A stretch of DNA of 6,984 bases from Candidatus Puniceispirillum sp. (GTDB lineage: Bacteria > Pseudomonadota > Alphaproteobacteria > Puniceispirillales > Puniceispirillaceae). Below the pieces are notes generated by a model. That model had not been told where the DNA came from. It did no database searches and saw nothing but the letters and a program-made list of their open reading frames with translations. Shown piece by piece: positions 1 through 6,359 of the stretch. The first letter of the stretch is position 1. Every line of letters starts with the position of its first letter. The translations under genes were made by a program, and so were the position numbers. The stretch lies in assembly GCA_016780525.1 (NCBI GenBank), contig JADHLR010000082.1, positions 1-6,984 of the forward strand, written 5' to 3'.

Positions 1-2243
1 CGCAAATCGACATCATAGAGGGTGCCTTCGGCTGTTGGTGTGCTGATCCAGCTGATCATTGTTTGCGCCAAACGCAATACATAGCTTGCTGCGCCCAGCT
101 TGCGTTGACCTGTTGAAACAGTGTCTGGCGCGGCATGATAAATAATCAATAAATCGAGATCAGAGCCGGCGGTTAACTGCCGCACCCCCAGACGCCCCAA
201 TGCGACAATGCCTATCTCAACTTCAATATCGCCATAGCGCCGGATCATGTCGGCACGTGCCAATGTCAAAACGCTATCAATAGCGGCGTCGGCAATGGCG
301 GTGAGGCTGGTTTCCAGCGTTTCAATATTGGTGGCAAAGCTAAGCGTCTGGACTTGCGCACGGAATTTGAGCTCGCGCACCAGAATTTTGATCTGATCAA
401 GCGCCAGCTCAACCGGCAGGTCTTTGATCTTTTCATGAAATATTTTTTTCAGCGCGGCGCTATCCTCAATCGGCGCAAAAAACGCGCGATATAACAGCAA
501 ATCAAATAAAGCCGGGTAGCGGCGAAGCCGATCACAAATTTGTGGAGACAATACCAGCATATCGCAGAGCAGCTTGGCCAGATGGCGGTTGTAATCAAGA
601 AGTGAGAAAATCTGCACACTGGCGGGCAGGCCCTCGATAAATTGCGCGAGGGCTGCAAAAATATCATCCGGCGCATTTGCCTTGGCAAAATGCGTCAGAA
701 TCTCGGGCATCAGCCGGTTCAGCAGAACCCGTGCACGCTCGCTTCGGGTCGCTGCGATACGTCCCGCCATCCAGCCCGACAAGGTGTCGGCAATATTTTG
801 CGGGCGCTGAAATCCATTTTGTGACAGCCACGCCACCAGCGCGTCATAATCATCGAGCAGGATGGCCGTTGTTTCAGGCATCTCTTCAGCCGGGCTGTGT
901 AGAATTTTATGTTCGGCATTTTCAGCGATGCGCTGCTGGAGCATGGCCAGCACCTGACAGAAAGCCGTTGGCTCAGCATGCCCCATAAAATTGGCAAAAT
1001 GTGCCAGATCAGACGGGTTGCGCGGCAAGCTGTGTGTCTGGCTATCGGCCAGCATCTGAAGACGATGCTCAGCGCGGCGTAGCTGCCGATAGGCGCTGAT
1101 CAATGTGTCCGCCTGATCGGTTGTGATCCAGTCAAAACTGGCCAGCGCATGCAGCGCCGGCGCGGTTTGATGCTGGCGCAATCCGGGTTCGCGGCCACCG
1201 GCAACAAGCTGTAAAACATGGGTGAAAAATTCAATCTGCCGAATGCCGTTTTTACCAATTTTCAGATTATACCCGAGCCAGTCATGGCTCTGTGGTGGAC
1301 GACGCAGCATCGTTTTCATATCGTCCATAACCGTATAATCAAGCGTGCGACGCCAGATGAATGGTTGAATTTGCGTCAAAAACCGATTGGCAATTTGTAG
1401 ATCGCCAGCAACCGGCCGCGCCCGGATAAAGGCGGCGCGTTCCCAGGTGCGCGCCAGCGATTCATAATAGCTAATCGCCGCATCAACATCGATGCTGACC
1501 GCGGTGGCGCCGGGATCGGGTCGCAGCCGCAGATCAACGCGCCAGCCAATGCCATCGGCTGTTGGTGTGGTCATCAATTTGATCAGATCACGGGTAAGGC
1601 CAACGTAAAATGGTTGCGCAAGCGCCGGCTCAATGGGCGCTGTTGCCAGATCATGCAAAATGATCAGGTCAATATCTGATGAGTAATTCAGCTCTTCCGC
1701 CCCAAGCTTGCCAAGCGCAATGATTGTCCAGCCACAGCCCTGCATCGAGTCGGCGATCGGGTTGATCTTGCCACGGGCGACAGCGCGGTTCATCAAATAG
1801 GCGAGATTTGTCGTCAGGGCGATATCGGCGGCGCGGCTCAGCCAGAGCATCTGCGTTTGCATATCGCATAAGCCGGCAATATCGCTCAACGCAACGGTAA
1901 GGCAACTGCGCCCGCGCCAACGGCGGATAGCCATCATCGCATCGGACTCAGTCGACGCCTTGTCCATTTCATCACGAAAATCCTGTTCCGCCCGTGCCAT
2001 CACGTCGGCACCCTGACCGGCCAAAATATCATTAATATCAGCGTGATATTTCAGCGCTAACCGACGCAGATGCTGGCTGCCGATCAGCATGCTGGCAATC
2101 ATTGTGCTGTCGAAATCGGCGGTGCCCACACCGTGGCTGGCCAGACTATCCGCCAGTTCAGCGCAGATCTGCTGATCATCCGCATGCAGCACCGGCAGCG
2201 CCGGACAAACCGGATCAAAAAATCTGTTTTGCCGCGTATCCAT
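1..2243 (-). CDS. glnE: Bifunctional glutamine synthetase adenylyltransferase/adenylyl-removing enzyme, C-terminus off window
   Basis: Adds AMP to, or phosphorolytically removes it from, the conserved tyrosine of each glutamine synthetase subunit, under PII (GlnB) and glutamine control, in the cytoplasm. Read leftward, 747 codons are open without a stop. The N-terminal deadenylase (AR) nucleotidyltransferase domain has GKLGAEELNYSSDIDL at residues 178-193, with metal ligands D190 and D192. It is followed by DLRLRPD (237-243), WERAAFIRARP (from 267) and GIRQIEFF (333-340). The second, adenylyltransferase (AT) domain has GSDLDLLIIYH with D695 and D697, matching the E. coli D701/D703 pair. The frame runs off base 1 after GTLYDVDLR. 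E. coli GlnE is 946 residues, so about 200 residues are missing. The start is fixed: an in-frame TAA (the stop of the MATE gene) lies only four codons upstream and no other start codon lies between. No good Shine-Dalgarno is seen, so translation is probably coupled to the MATE gene. Identification is firm. Confidence 0.96.
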   Translation of the reverse strand, partial: MDTRQNRFFDPVCPALPVLHADDQQICAELADSLASHGVGTADFDSTMIASMLIGSQHLRRLALKYHADINDILAGQGADVMARAEQDFRDEMDKASTESDAMMAIRRWRGRSCLTVALSDIAGLCDMQTQMLWLSRAADIALTTNLAYLMNRAVARGKINPIADSMQGCGWTIIALGKLGAEELNYSSDIDLIILHDLATAPIEPALAQPFYVGLTRDLIKLMTTPTADGIGWRVDLRLRPDPGATAVSIDVDAAISYYESLARTWERAAFIRARPVAGDLQIANRFLTQIQPFIWRRTLDYTVMDDMKTMLRRPPQSHDWLGYNLKIGKNGIRQIEFFTHVLQLVAGGREPGLRQHQTAPALHALASFDWITTDQADTLISAYRQLRRAEHRLQMLADSQTHSLPRNPSDLAHFANFMGHAEPTAFCQVLAMLQQRIAENAEHKILHSPAEEMPETTAILLDDYDALVAWLSQNGFQRPQNIADTLSGWMAGRIAATRSERARVLLNRLMPEILTHFAKANAPDDIFAALAQFIEGLPASVQIFSLLDYNRHLAKLLCDMLVLSPQICDRLRRYPALFDLLLYRAFFAPIEDSAALKKIFHEKIKDLPVELALDQIKILVRELKFRAQVQTLSFATNIETLETSLTAIADAAIDSVLTLARADMIRRYGDIEVEIGIVALGRLGVRQLTAGSDLDLLIIYHAAPDTVSTGQRKLGAASYVLRLAQTMISWISTPTAEGTLYDVDL

Positions 2244-2252
2244 GCTGCCAGT

Positions 2253-3653
2253 TTAACCCATTAAAATTGAACCGCCAGAATTTATCCGCTGGATTGAGCG
2301 ATGCATACGCCAGCCGAGGCTCAGTGCCGCGGCGCTCAATCCGATCAACAAGCCAGACCACAGACCCAGCGGGCCAAAGTCAAAATGAAAGGCAAATAGG
2401 GCACCGCTGGCGACACCAATGCCCCAAAAACTGCCAACCGATAAAATCGCCGGCCATTTGGTGTCATTCAGCCCGCGCAAGACCGAAATCCCCACAACCT
2501 GGGCGCCGTCAACAGTCTGAAACAGCGCGGTAATCATCACCAGCGGTATGGCCAGTGCAATCACATCGGCGGTTAACGCGTCAGCTGTTCCCAGAAATAA
2601 CGCAACCAGTTGCGCCGGTAACAGGGCAATGGCAAGGCTAAGCGCACAGGTTGTGGCGACCGCCGCCGACATCGCTGCCCACGCCGCCCGGCCGATATTG
2701 CCCCGGTCATTCGCACCGGCAAAATGCCCAACCCGCACCGAACTGGCCTGCCCAAGTGCCAGCGGAATCATAAACGCCACGGCAGCGATCTGACTGGCAA
2801 TCGCCGAGGCTGCCAGAGGCGCTGTGCCAAACAGCCCGATCATCAGACCAACCGCAATAAACATTCCGGTTTCAGCCACAATCGTCAGCCCGATTGGCGT
2901 GCCGATCTTCAGCATACGCCAGGTCACCTGCCAATCCATCACCCAGATGCGGTGAAACGGGGCTGATGATCGATAGGGTTCGCTGCGGCCAATATAGATC
3001 AGCAGACCAACCCCCATCAGCAAATAGATGACGCTTGTTGACAGCGCAATGCCGTTTAACCCCATTGCCGGAAACGGCCCAATGCCGTGGATCAGCATGT
3101 GGTTGGCGATGATATTGGCAATCAACCCAAGCGCCGCGGCGACAACCTGTGGGATCGGGCGTTGATGCGAGATCACATATTGCCGCGTCACAAAATAGAT
3201 AAATACAAAGGGTATCCCAAGCGCCAGCCAGAACAGGAAATCATCGGCCTGTGCGACTGTCGCCGGATCCTGACCAAGCCAGACCAGCACCCGGCTGCCT
3301 TCGGCAATGGGCAGCATAAATAGCAGCCCGACAGCAAGCGCCAGAAACAGCCCTTGCCGGAAAGAGCGGCGCACCAGACGGTCGTCATTGCCGCCCAGCC
3401 CCTGTGCCACCAAGGGGCCGACTGCCAGCATCAATCCCATGCCCAAAAAGAAAAACGGCTGAAAATAACGCGCCGCAAGCGAGCCGGCGGCAAGCTCGGT
3501 GGTGCCAAGCTGTCCCATCGCAATAATATCAGCCGTATTAATGCCAATTGACATTAATTGCCCCACCATCAACGGTATCGCCAATGTCAGGGTTTTACGA
3601 AAATGCGCTGACCATGGCATGATCTGGTGTTTTGCGGTGGGGCGGCGGTTCAT
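2253..3653 (-). CDS. MATE-family (NorM-like) multidrug/cation antiporter
   Basis: Inner-membrane exporter expected to expel cationic drugs or metabolites in exchange for Na+ or H+. From ATG 3653 it is 466 residues, the usual MATE length, and hydrophobicity suggests about 12 membrane helices in two six-helix halves. Family landmarks are D42 in the first helix, E261 in VAETGMF, and D382 in FQTVDGAQVV followed by LRGLNDTKWP (392-401). E261 and D382 correspond to the cation-coupling residues E255 and D371 of Vibrio NorM. The frame continues upstream to a GTG at 3782, but the extra 43 residues are not hydrophobic, do not resemble MATE proteins, and would begin upstream of the best promoter candidate (3709-3737), so I prefer ATG 3653. 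ATG 3620 (residue 12) is also possible. The gene is first in a leftward pair, with glnE beginning 9 bases after its stop. Substrate cannot be deduced, so I give no symbol. Confidence 0.93.
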   Translation of the reverse strand: MNRRPTAKHQIMPWSAHFRKTLTLAIPLMVGQLMSIGINTADIIAMGQLGTTELAAGSLAARYFQPFFFLGMGLMLAVGPLVAQGLGGNDDRLVRRSFRQGLFLALAVGLLFMLPIAEGSRVLVWLGQDPATVAQADDFLFWLALGIPFVFIYFVTRQYVISHQRPIPQVVAAALGLIANIIANHMLIHGIGPFPAMGLNGIALSTSVIYLLMGVGLLIYIGRSEPYRSSAPFHRIWVMDWQVTWRMLKIGTPIGLTIVAETGMFIAVGLMIGLFGTAPLAASAIASQIAAVAFMIPLALGQASSVRVGHFAGANDRGNIGRAAWAAMSAAVATTCALSLAIALLPAQLVALFLGTADALTADVIALAIPLVMITALFQTVDGAQVVGISVLRGLNDTKWPAILSVGSFWGIGVASGALFAFHFDFGPLGLWSGLLIGLSAAALSLGWRMHRSIQRINSGGSILMG

Positions 3654-3708
3654 ATCATTGGCTACTGCACATAAAAAGGGTTTTGAGGCCGCCGGACAGC
3701 GGCGCTGG

Positions 3709-3737
3709 AAAATATCGCTGAAAATTTTTACTGTAAA
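3709..3737 (-). promoter_or_regulatory. Predicted promoter of the MATE-glnE pair
   Basis: On the minus strand TTTACA (3737-3732) and TATTTT (3714-3709) are separated by exactly 17 bases: 5/6 and 4/6 matches to the sigma-70 consensus. Transcription would begin near 3702, leaving a leader of about 50 bases before ATG 3653. This supports the shorter MATE start. It is pattern matching only; the sequence here is A/T-rich, which raises the chance of coincidence. Confidence 0.45.
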
Positions 3738-3738
3738 A
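3726..3738. promoter_or_regulatory. 13-bp perfect palindrome over the MATE -35 box, possible operator
   Basis: TTTTAC-T-GTAAAA reads the same on both strands around a central base and completely covers the predicted -35 element TTTACA. The position would suit a dimeric repressor that blocks RNA polymerase, a common arrangement for efflux pumps. No regulator gene is adjacent in this window, so the operator role is inference. Confidence 0.35.
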
Positions 3739-3815
3739 GCGCGGGTAATGCTATGCTGGAAAACTCTGGCTGTCTGAATCACAGAACTGTATCGGTAAAA
3801 ACTTTAACTTTATTC

Positions 3816-3860
3816 ATGAAATTGACATCTATGAAATTGGCATTGATGAAATTGGCGGTT
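3816..3860 (+). repeat. Tandem 15-bp direct repeat, three copies, upstream of rlmE
   Basis: Three contiguous 15-base units begin at 3816, 3831 and 3846: ATGAAATTGACATCT, ATGAAATTGGCATTG, ATGAAATTGGCGGTT. The first nine bases of each are identical and the tails diverge, suggesting an older slippage or duplication that has drifted. The period is a multiple of three, so each copy reads as MKL plus two residues. The array ends seven bases before the rlmE start. Confidence 0.85.
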
Positions 3861-3866
3861 ATTTAA
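3816..3866 (+). CDS. Possible 16-codon leader ORF before rlmE
   Basis: ATG 3816 opens a frame coding MKLTSMKLALMKLAVI and ending at TAA 3864-3866, one base before the rlmE ATG at 3868. It is entirely built from the three 15-bp repeats plus one Ile codon, and is in a different frame from rlmE. Arrangement TAA-A-ATG is typical of translational coupling. Against it: no ribosome binding site precedes ATG 3816, and the ORF may be a by-product of the repeat. The two internal ATGs (3831, 3846) are in the same frame and could also initiate. No known peptide family recognised. Confidence 0.22.
   Translation: MKLTSMKLALMKLAVI
3837..3865 (+). promoter_or_regulatory. Weak promoter-like pair overlapping the rlmE start
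   Basis: TTGGCA (3837-3842) and TATTTA (3860-3865) are 17 bases apart, and a consensus TTGACA (3822-3827) lies in the first repeat but has no good -10 at the right distance. The start point predicted from the 3837/3860 pair, near 3872, would fall inside rlmE codon 2. It could therefore serve only an internal start such as M32, or be fortuitous. I could not find a convincing promoter for rlmE farther upstream. Confidence 0.2.
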
Positions 3867-3867
3867 A

Positions 3868-4644
3868 ATGGCAAAGCAAACCGGCGGCAATCCGGGAAAA
3901 AAAGGGCCTTCAGGCCGCAGTTACCGCAACGCGACCGGCCTGACCCGCCAGCCTAAAAAAATGCGCGGCCGCAAAGTATCGTCACAGCGCTGGCTGACCC
4001 GGCAATTAAATGATCCGTTTGTTGCCGAGGCAAAGTCACGCGGTTTCCGTTCGCGGGCTGCGCTGAAACTCGAACAGATGGATGACCGCTACAAGCTGTT
4101 AAAGCCGGGTATGGCGATTGTCGATCTTGGTTGTGCGCCGGGCGGCTGGTTGCAGGTCGTGTCGATACGCACCAAATTAGGCAGTGGCCCGGCGCGTCTT
4201 GTCGGTATTGATCTGCTGGAAACCGAGGGGGTTGTCGGGGCGGATATTTTTACCGGAGACATGACCGATCCGGCGATGCTGACAGCGGTTGAGGCGGCCA
4301 TCGGCGGCGCGGCTGACGGGGTGCTGAGCGATATGGCGGCGGATACCACCGGGCATCGGCCAACCGATCATTTGCGCACCACGGCTTTGCTCGAAGCGGC
4401 ACTGGATTTCGCGCTTGGGATATTGAATGAAGACGGGTTTTTTCTGGCAAAATGTTTTCGTGGCGGTGCTGAAAAATCAGTGCTTGATGTCATGCAACAG
4501 AATTTTTCCACGGTGCGCCATGTCAAGCCAGCCGCCAGCCGCGCAGAATCAGTCGAAAGCTATGTGCTGGCGAGCGGATTTCACGGCCGCAACCGGACGA
4601 TGATGCAGGCAACAAACGACGACACCGCCGCGTCTGACGGGTAA
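3868..4644 (+). CDS. rlmE: 23S rRNA (uridine2552-2'-O)-methyltransferase
   Basis: RrmJ/FtsJ enzyme that uses S-adenosylmethionine to 2'-O-methylate U2552 in the A loop of 23S rRNA, a late step of 50S assembly. The 258-residue product has RSRAALKL (61-68), the SAM-binding motif DLGCAPGGW (86-94), VLSDMA (152-157), FLAKCFRGG (192-200) and SRAESVESY (224-232). These supply the full K-D-K-E catalytic tetrad as K67, D155, K195 and E230 (E. coli K38, D124, K164, E199). Residues 1-31 are a Gly/Lys/Arg-rich, probably disordered tail absent from E. coli RlmE (209 residues) but usual in alphaproteobacteria, and likely to help bind rRNA. A short polar tail follows residue 245. ATG 3868 has only a weak GGCGG nine bases upstream and may depend on the preceding mini-ORF. 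M32 (3961) aligns with the E. coli start and is the alternative. The gene diverges from the MATE gene and precedes guaB. Confidence 0.95.
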   Translation: MAKQTGGNPGKKGPSGRSYRNATGLTRQPKKMRGRKVSSQRWLTRQLNDPFVAEAKSRGFRSRAALKLEQMDDRYKLLKPGMAIVDLGCAPGGWLQVVSIRTKLGSGPARLVGIDLLETEGVVGADIFTGDMTDPAMLTAVEAAIGGAADGVLSDMAADTTGHRPTDHLRTTALLEAALDFALGILNEDGFFLAKCFRGGAEKSVLDVMQQNFSTVRHVKPAASRAESVESYVLASGFHGRNRTMMQATNDDTAASDG

Positions 4645-4659
4645 TTTTCACATCACGTT

Positions 4660-4680
4660 GCGGGAATTTTAACAGCCCGC
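4660..4680 (+). terminator. Weak stem-loop after rlmE
   Basis: GCGGG (4660-4664) pairs with CCCGC (4676-4680) around an 11-base loop, starting 15 bases after the rlmE stop. It is followed by TCTTAT rather than a clear T run, so at most it is an inefficient intrinsic terminator or an mRNA 3'-end stabiliser. Confidence 0.25.
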
Positions 4681-4734
4681 TCTTATGCCCAATTATTTTG
4701 CCGAATTCCCCTATCAAAATCAGCCGGCTTTGGG

Positions 4735-4740
4735 TATAGT
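4735..4740 (+). promoter_or_regulatory. Candidate -10 box of guaB
   Basis: TATAGT matches the -10 consensus at five of six bases and is preceded by TGGG, close to an extended -10. At a 17-base spacing the -35 position reads TATCAA, which is poor, so the promoter would be weak or activator-dependent. Transcription would start around 4746-4748, giving a leader of about 25 bases and placing the adjacent inverted repeat at the start site. Confidence 0.35.
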
Positions 4741-4742
4741 CC

Positions 4743-4769
4743 GGTGCCACCGGATAAGCGGAAGGCACC
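4743..4769 (+). promoter_or_regulatory. Inverted repeat abutting guaB start, includes its ribosome binding site
   Basis: GGTGCC (4743-4748) and GGCACC (4764-4769) are perfect complements separated by 15 bases, and end three bases before ATG 4773. The ribosome binding site GGAAGG (4760-4765) runs from the loop into the downstream arm. As RNA it could be a hairpin that limits ribosome access. As DNA the arm centres are 21 bp apart, two helical turns, fitting a dimeric repressor at the start site. The sequence alone does not decide which, or whether it is used. Confidence 0.4.
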
Positions 4770-4772
4770 CCC

Positions 4773-6239
4773 ATGAAAATTCGCGACGCATTTACCTTTG
4801 ACGACGTCCTGCTGGAACCAGCGCGATCGGCTGTTTTGCCAGCTGATACCGATATTACCACGCGCTTGACGCAATCCATCAGCTTGCAGATTCCGCTGAT
4901 GTCGGCGGCCATGGATACGGTCACCGAACATCGTTTGGCAATTGCGATGGCACAGGCTGGCGGCATTGGTGTGGTGCATAAAAACTTTACCATTGACGAA
5001 CAGGCAACAGAAATTGCCAAGGTGAAAAAATTTGAAGCCGGCATGGTGGTCAACCCGCTGACGATCACCCCGGATAAACCGTTGCGTGACGCGCTGGCGA
5101 TGATGGAAACGCATCGCATTAGCGGTATCCCGGTTGTTGATGGCAAACAGGCAAGTAACAAACTGGTGGGCATTCTGACCAACCGGGATGTGCGCTTTGC
5201 CACCGACCCGAACCAGAAAGTGGCCGACCTGATGACCCGCACTGTGGTCACGGTTAAGGATGGTACAGCAACAGATGAGGCGCGCCGGTTGCTGCATGAA
5301 CACCGGATTGAAAAGCTGGTTGTTGTTGATGCCGATGAGAATTGCATTGGCCTGATCACTGTCAAGGATATGGAAAAGGCGCAAAATCATCCATTGGCCT
5401 CGAAGGATGAGCGGGGCCGGTTGCTGGTGGCGGCGGCCACTGGTGCGGGTGCTGATGGTCTCAATCGCGCCGAGGCATTGATTGAGGCGGGTGCTGATGT
5501 GATTGTGGTTGATACCGCGCATGGTCATTCCGAGGGTGTTTTGCAGGCGGTATCAGCGGTGCGTAAAATAGCGAATAAGACACAGATTATTGGTGGCAAT
5601 GTGGCCACCGCTGATGGTGCCAAAGCGCTGATCGATTCCGGGGCTGATGCTGTGAAAGTGGGGATCGGGCCGGGCTCAATCTGCACAACCCGCATGGTGG
5701 CCGGGGTTGGGGTGCCGCAATTGACCGCGATTATGGATGCTGCCGAGGCGTGCCGGGCGCAAAATATTCCGGTGATTGCCGATGGCGGTATAAAATATTC
5801 CGGCGATCTCGCCAAAGCCATTGCCGCCGGCGGCAATGTCGCGATGATTGGTTCGCTGCTGGCCGGCACGGATGAAACACCCGGCGAAGTCTATTTGTAT
5901 CAGGGCCGGTCATACAAGGCCTATCGGGGGATGGGCTCGACAGGTGCGATGGCGCGGGGTTCGGCAGATCGCTATTTCCAGGCTGAAGTATCACAGCCGC
6001 TGAAACTGGTGCCCGAAGGTATTGAAGGCCAGGTGCCGTACAAAGGCGCTGTCGAAAATGTGCTGCATCAATTGCTTGGTGGGTTGCGCGCGGCGATGGG
6101 CTATACCGGCAATGCGTCAATAGCGACGATGCAAAAACATGCCAAATTTCTGCGCATCACCGGCGCTGGTTTGGCCGAGTCACATGTGCATGACGTGACC
6201 ATCACACGCGAGGCACCAAACTATCGCCCCGGCATGTAA
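4773..6239 (+). CDS. guaB: Inosine-5'-monophosphate dehydrogenase
   Basis: Oxidises IMP to XMP with NAD+, the committed step of guanine nucleotide synthesis, as a cytoplasmic tetramer or octamer. The 488-residue length is the bacterial norm. The TIM barrel opens with FTFDDVLLEP (8-17) and PLMSAAMDTVTE (41-52). It is interrupted by a two-CBS regulatory (Bateman) insert at about residues 90-205, including HRISGIPVVD (114-123) and HRIEKLVVVD (177-186). The barrel resumes with VVDTAHGHS (245-253), IGGNVAT (273-279), the K+ loop and catalytic cysteine in GPGSICTT (299-306; C304), the IMP phosphate loop ADGGIKYSGD (336-345), YRGMGS (384-389), the flap Arg-Tyr pair R400-Y401, KLVPEGIEG (411-419) and GGLRAAMGYTG (436-446). 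All expected catalytic residues are present. ATG 4773 has a good GGAAGG seven bases upstream. It lies between two rRNA methyltransferase genes. The intact CBS pair implies purine nucleotide feedback, as known for the family. Confidence 0.98.
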   Translation: MKIRDAFTFDDVLLEPARSAVLPADTDITTRLTQSISLQIPLMSAAMDTVTEHRLAIAMAQAGGIGVVHKNFTIDEQATEIAKVKKFEAGMVVNPLTITPDKPLRDALAMMETHRISGIPVVDGKQASNKLVGILTNRDVRFATDPNQKVADLMTRTVVTVKDGTATDEARRLLHEHRIEKLVVVDADENCIGLITVKDMEKAQNHPLASKDERGRLLVAAATGAGADGLNRAEALIEAGADVIVVDTAHGHSEGVLQAVSAVRKIANKTQIIGGNVATADGAKALIDSGADAVKVGIGPGSICTTRMVAGVGVPQLTAIMDAAEACRAQNIPVIADGGIKYSGDLAKAIAAGGNVAMIGSLLAGTDETPGEVYLYQGRSYKAYRGMGSTGAMARGSADRYFQAEVSQPLKLVPEGIEGQVPYKGAVENVLHQLLGGLRAAMGYTGNASIATMQKHAKFLRITGAGLAESHVHDVTITREAPNYRPGM

Positions 6240-6255
6240 GCTGAACAGCCGCCAC

Positions 6256-6289
6256 AGCCAGTTTTGTGATTGGCTTGTTGGTCTTTTTT
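6256..6289 (+). terminator. Possible intrinsic terminator after guaB
   Basis: AGCCA (6256-6260) pairs with TGGCT (6271-6275), extendable by one G-T pair, 16 bases after the guaB stop. A run of six T (6284-6289) follows, but eight bases lie between stem and T run and the stem is short. Termination would be leaky, so some transcripts may continue into rsmB. Confidence 0.3.
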
Positions 6290-6294
6290 GCTGC

Positions 6295-6341
6295 CAGTAA
6301 CGGCTATATCAGTAACTGGCCATATCAGTAACGGGCCATAT
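6295..6341 (+). repeat. Tandem direct repeat of about 16 bp, three copies, upstream of rsmB
   Basis: Three adjoining units start at 6295 (CAGTAACGGCTATAT, 15 bases), 6310 (CAGTAACTGGCCATAT) and 6326 (CAGTAACGGGCCATAT). All share CAGTAAC and end in ATAT; the first has lost one base. The array stops 14 bases before the rsmB ATG and runs into the palindrome CCATATATGG (6336-6345). No open frame spans the repeats, since unit CAG-TAA puts a stop in one frame. Confidence 0.85.
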
Positions 6342-6359
6342 ATGGAAAATGTACGATGA
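6342..6359 (+). CDS. Possible 5-codon ORF overlapping rsmB start
   Basis: ATG 6342 codes MENVR and stops at TGA 6357-6359, overlapping the rsmB start by ATGA (6356-6359), the classic stop-start coupling junction. No ribosome binding site precedes ATG 6342, and its own GGAAAA is positioned to serve the rsmB ATG instead. It is therefore more likely fortuitous than expressed. Confidence 0.12.
   Translation: MENVR

Noticed and set aside
1..2243. glnE as a pseudogene because no complete frame ends inside the window.
   Set aside because: The frame is open for all 747 codons with both nucleotidyltransferase motifs intact; it simply continues past the window edge.
2102..2533. Plus-strand frame of 143 codons crossing the glnE-MATE junction.
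   Set aside because: It is antisense to two clear genes and its product is a Pro/Gln/Arg-rich sequence without family resemblance.
3654..3782. 43-codon N-terminal extension of the MATE protein from GTG 3782.
   Set aside because: It does not resemble MATE proteins, which usually begin just before the first helix, and it contains the predicted promoter and palindrome. ATG 3653 gives the normal length.
3816..3860. CRISPR-like reading of the tandem repeats here and at 6295-6341.
   Set aside because: Units of 15-16 bp are directly contiguous without unique spacers, only three copies exist, and no cas gene is present.
4645..4772. A purine riboswitch or other known leader RNA before guaB.
   Set aside because: The gap is only 128 bases, and apart from two short hairpins I see none of the multi-stem layout or conserved core of a riboswitch I know.
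4683..5528. Long open frame (281 codons) on the minus strand opposite guaB, and another at 4523-5365 (280 codons).
   Set aside because: They lie antisense to firmly identified guaB and the end of rlmE, their translations show no recognisable domain and have Ser/Arg/His-rich composition typical of shadow frames.
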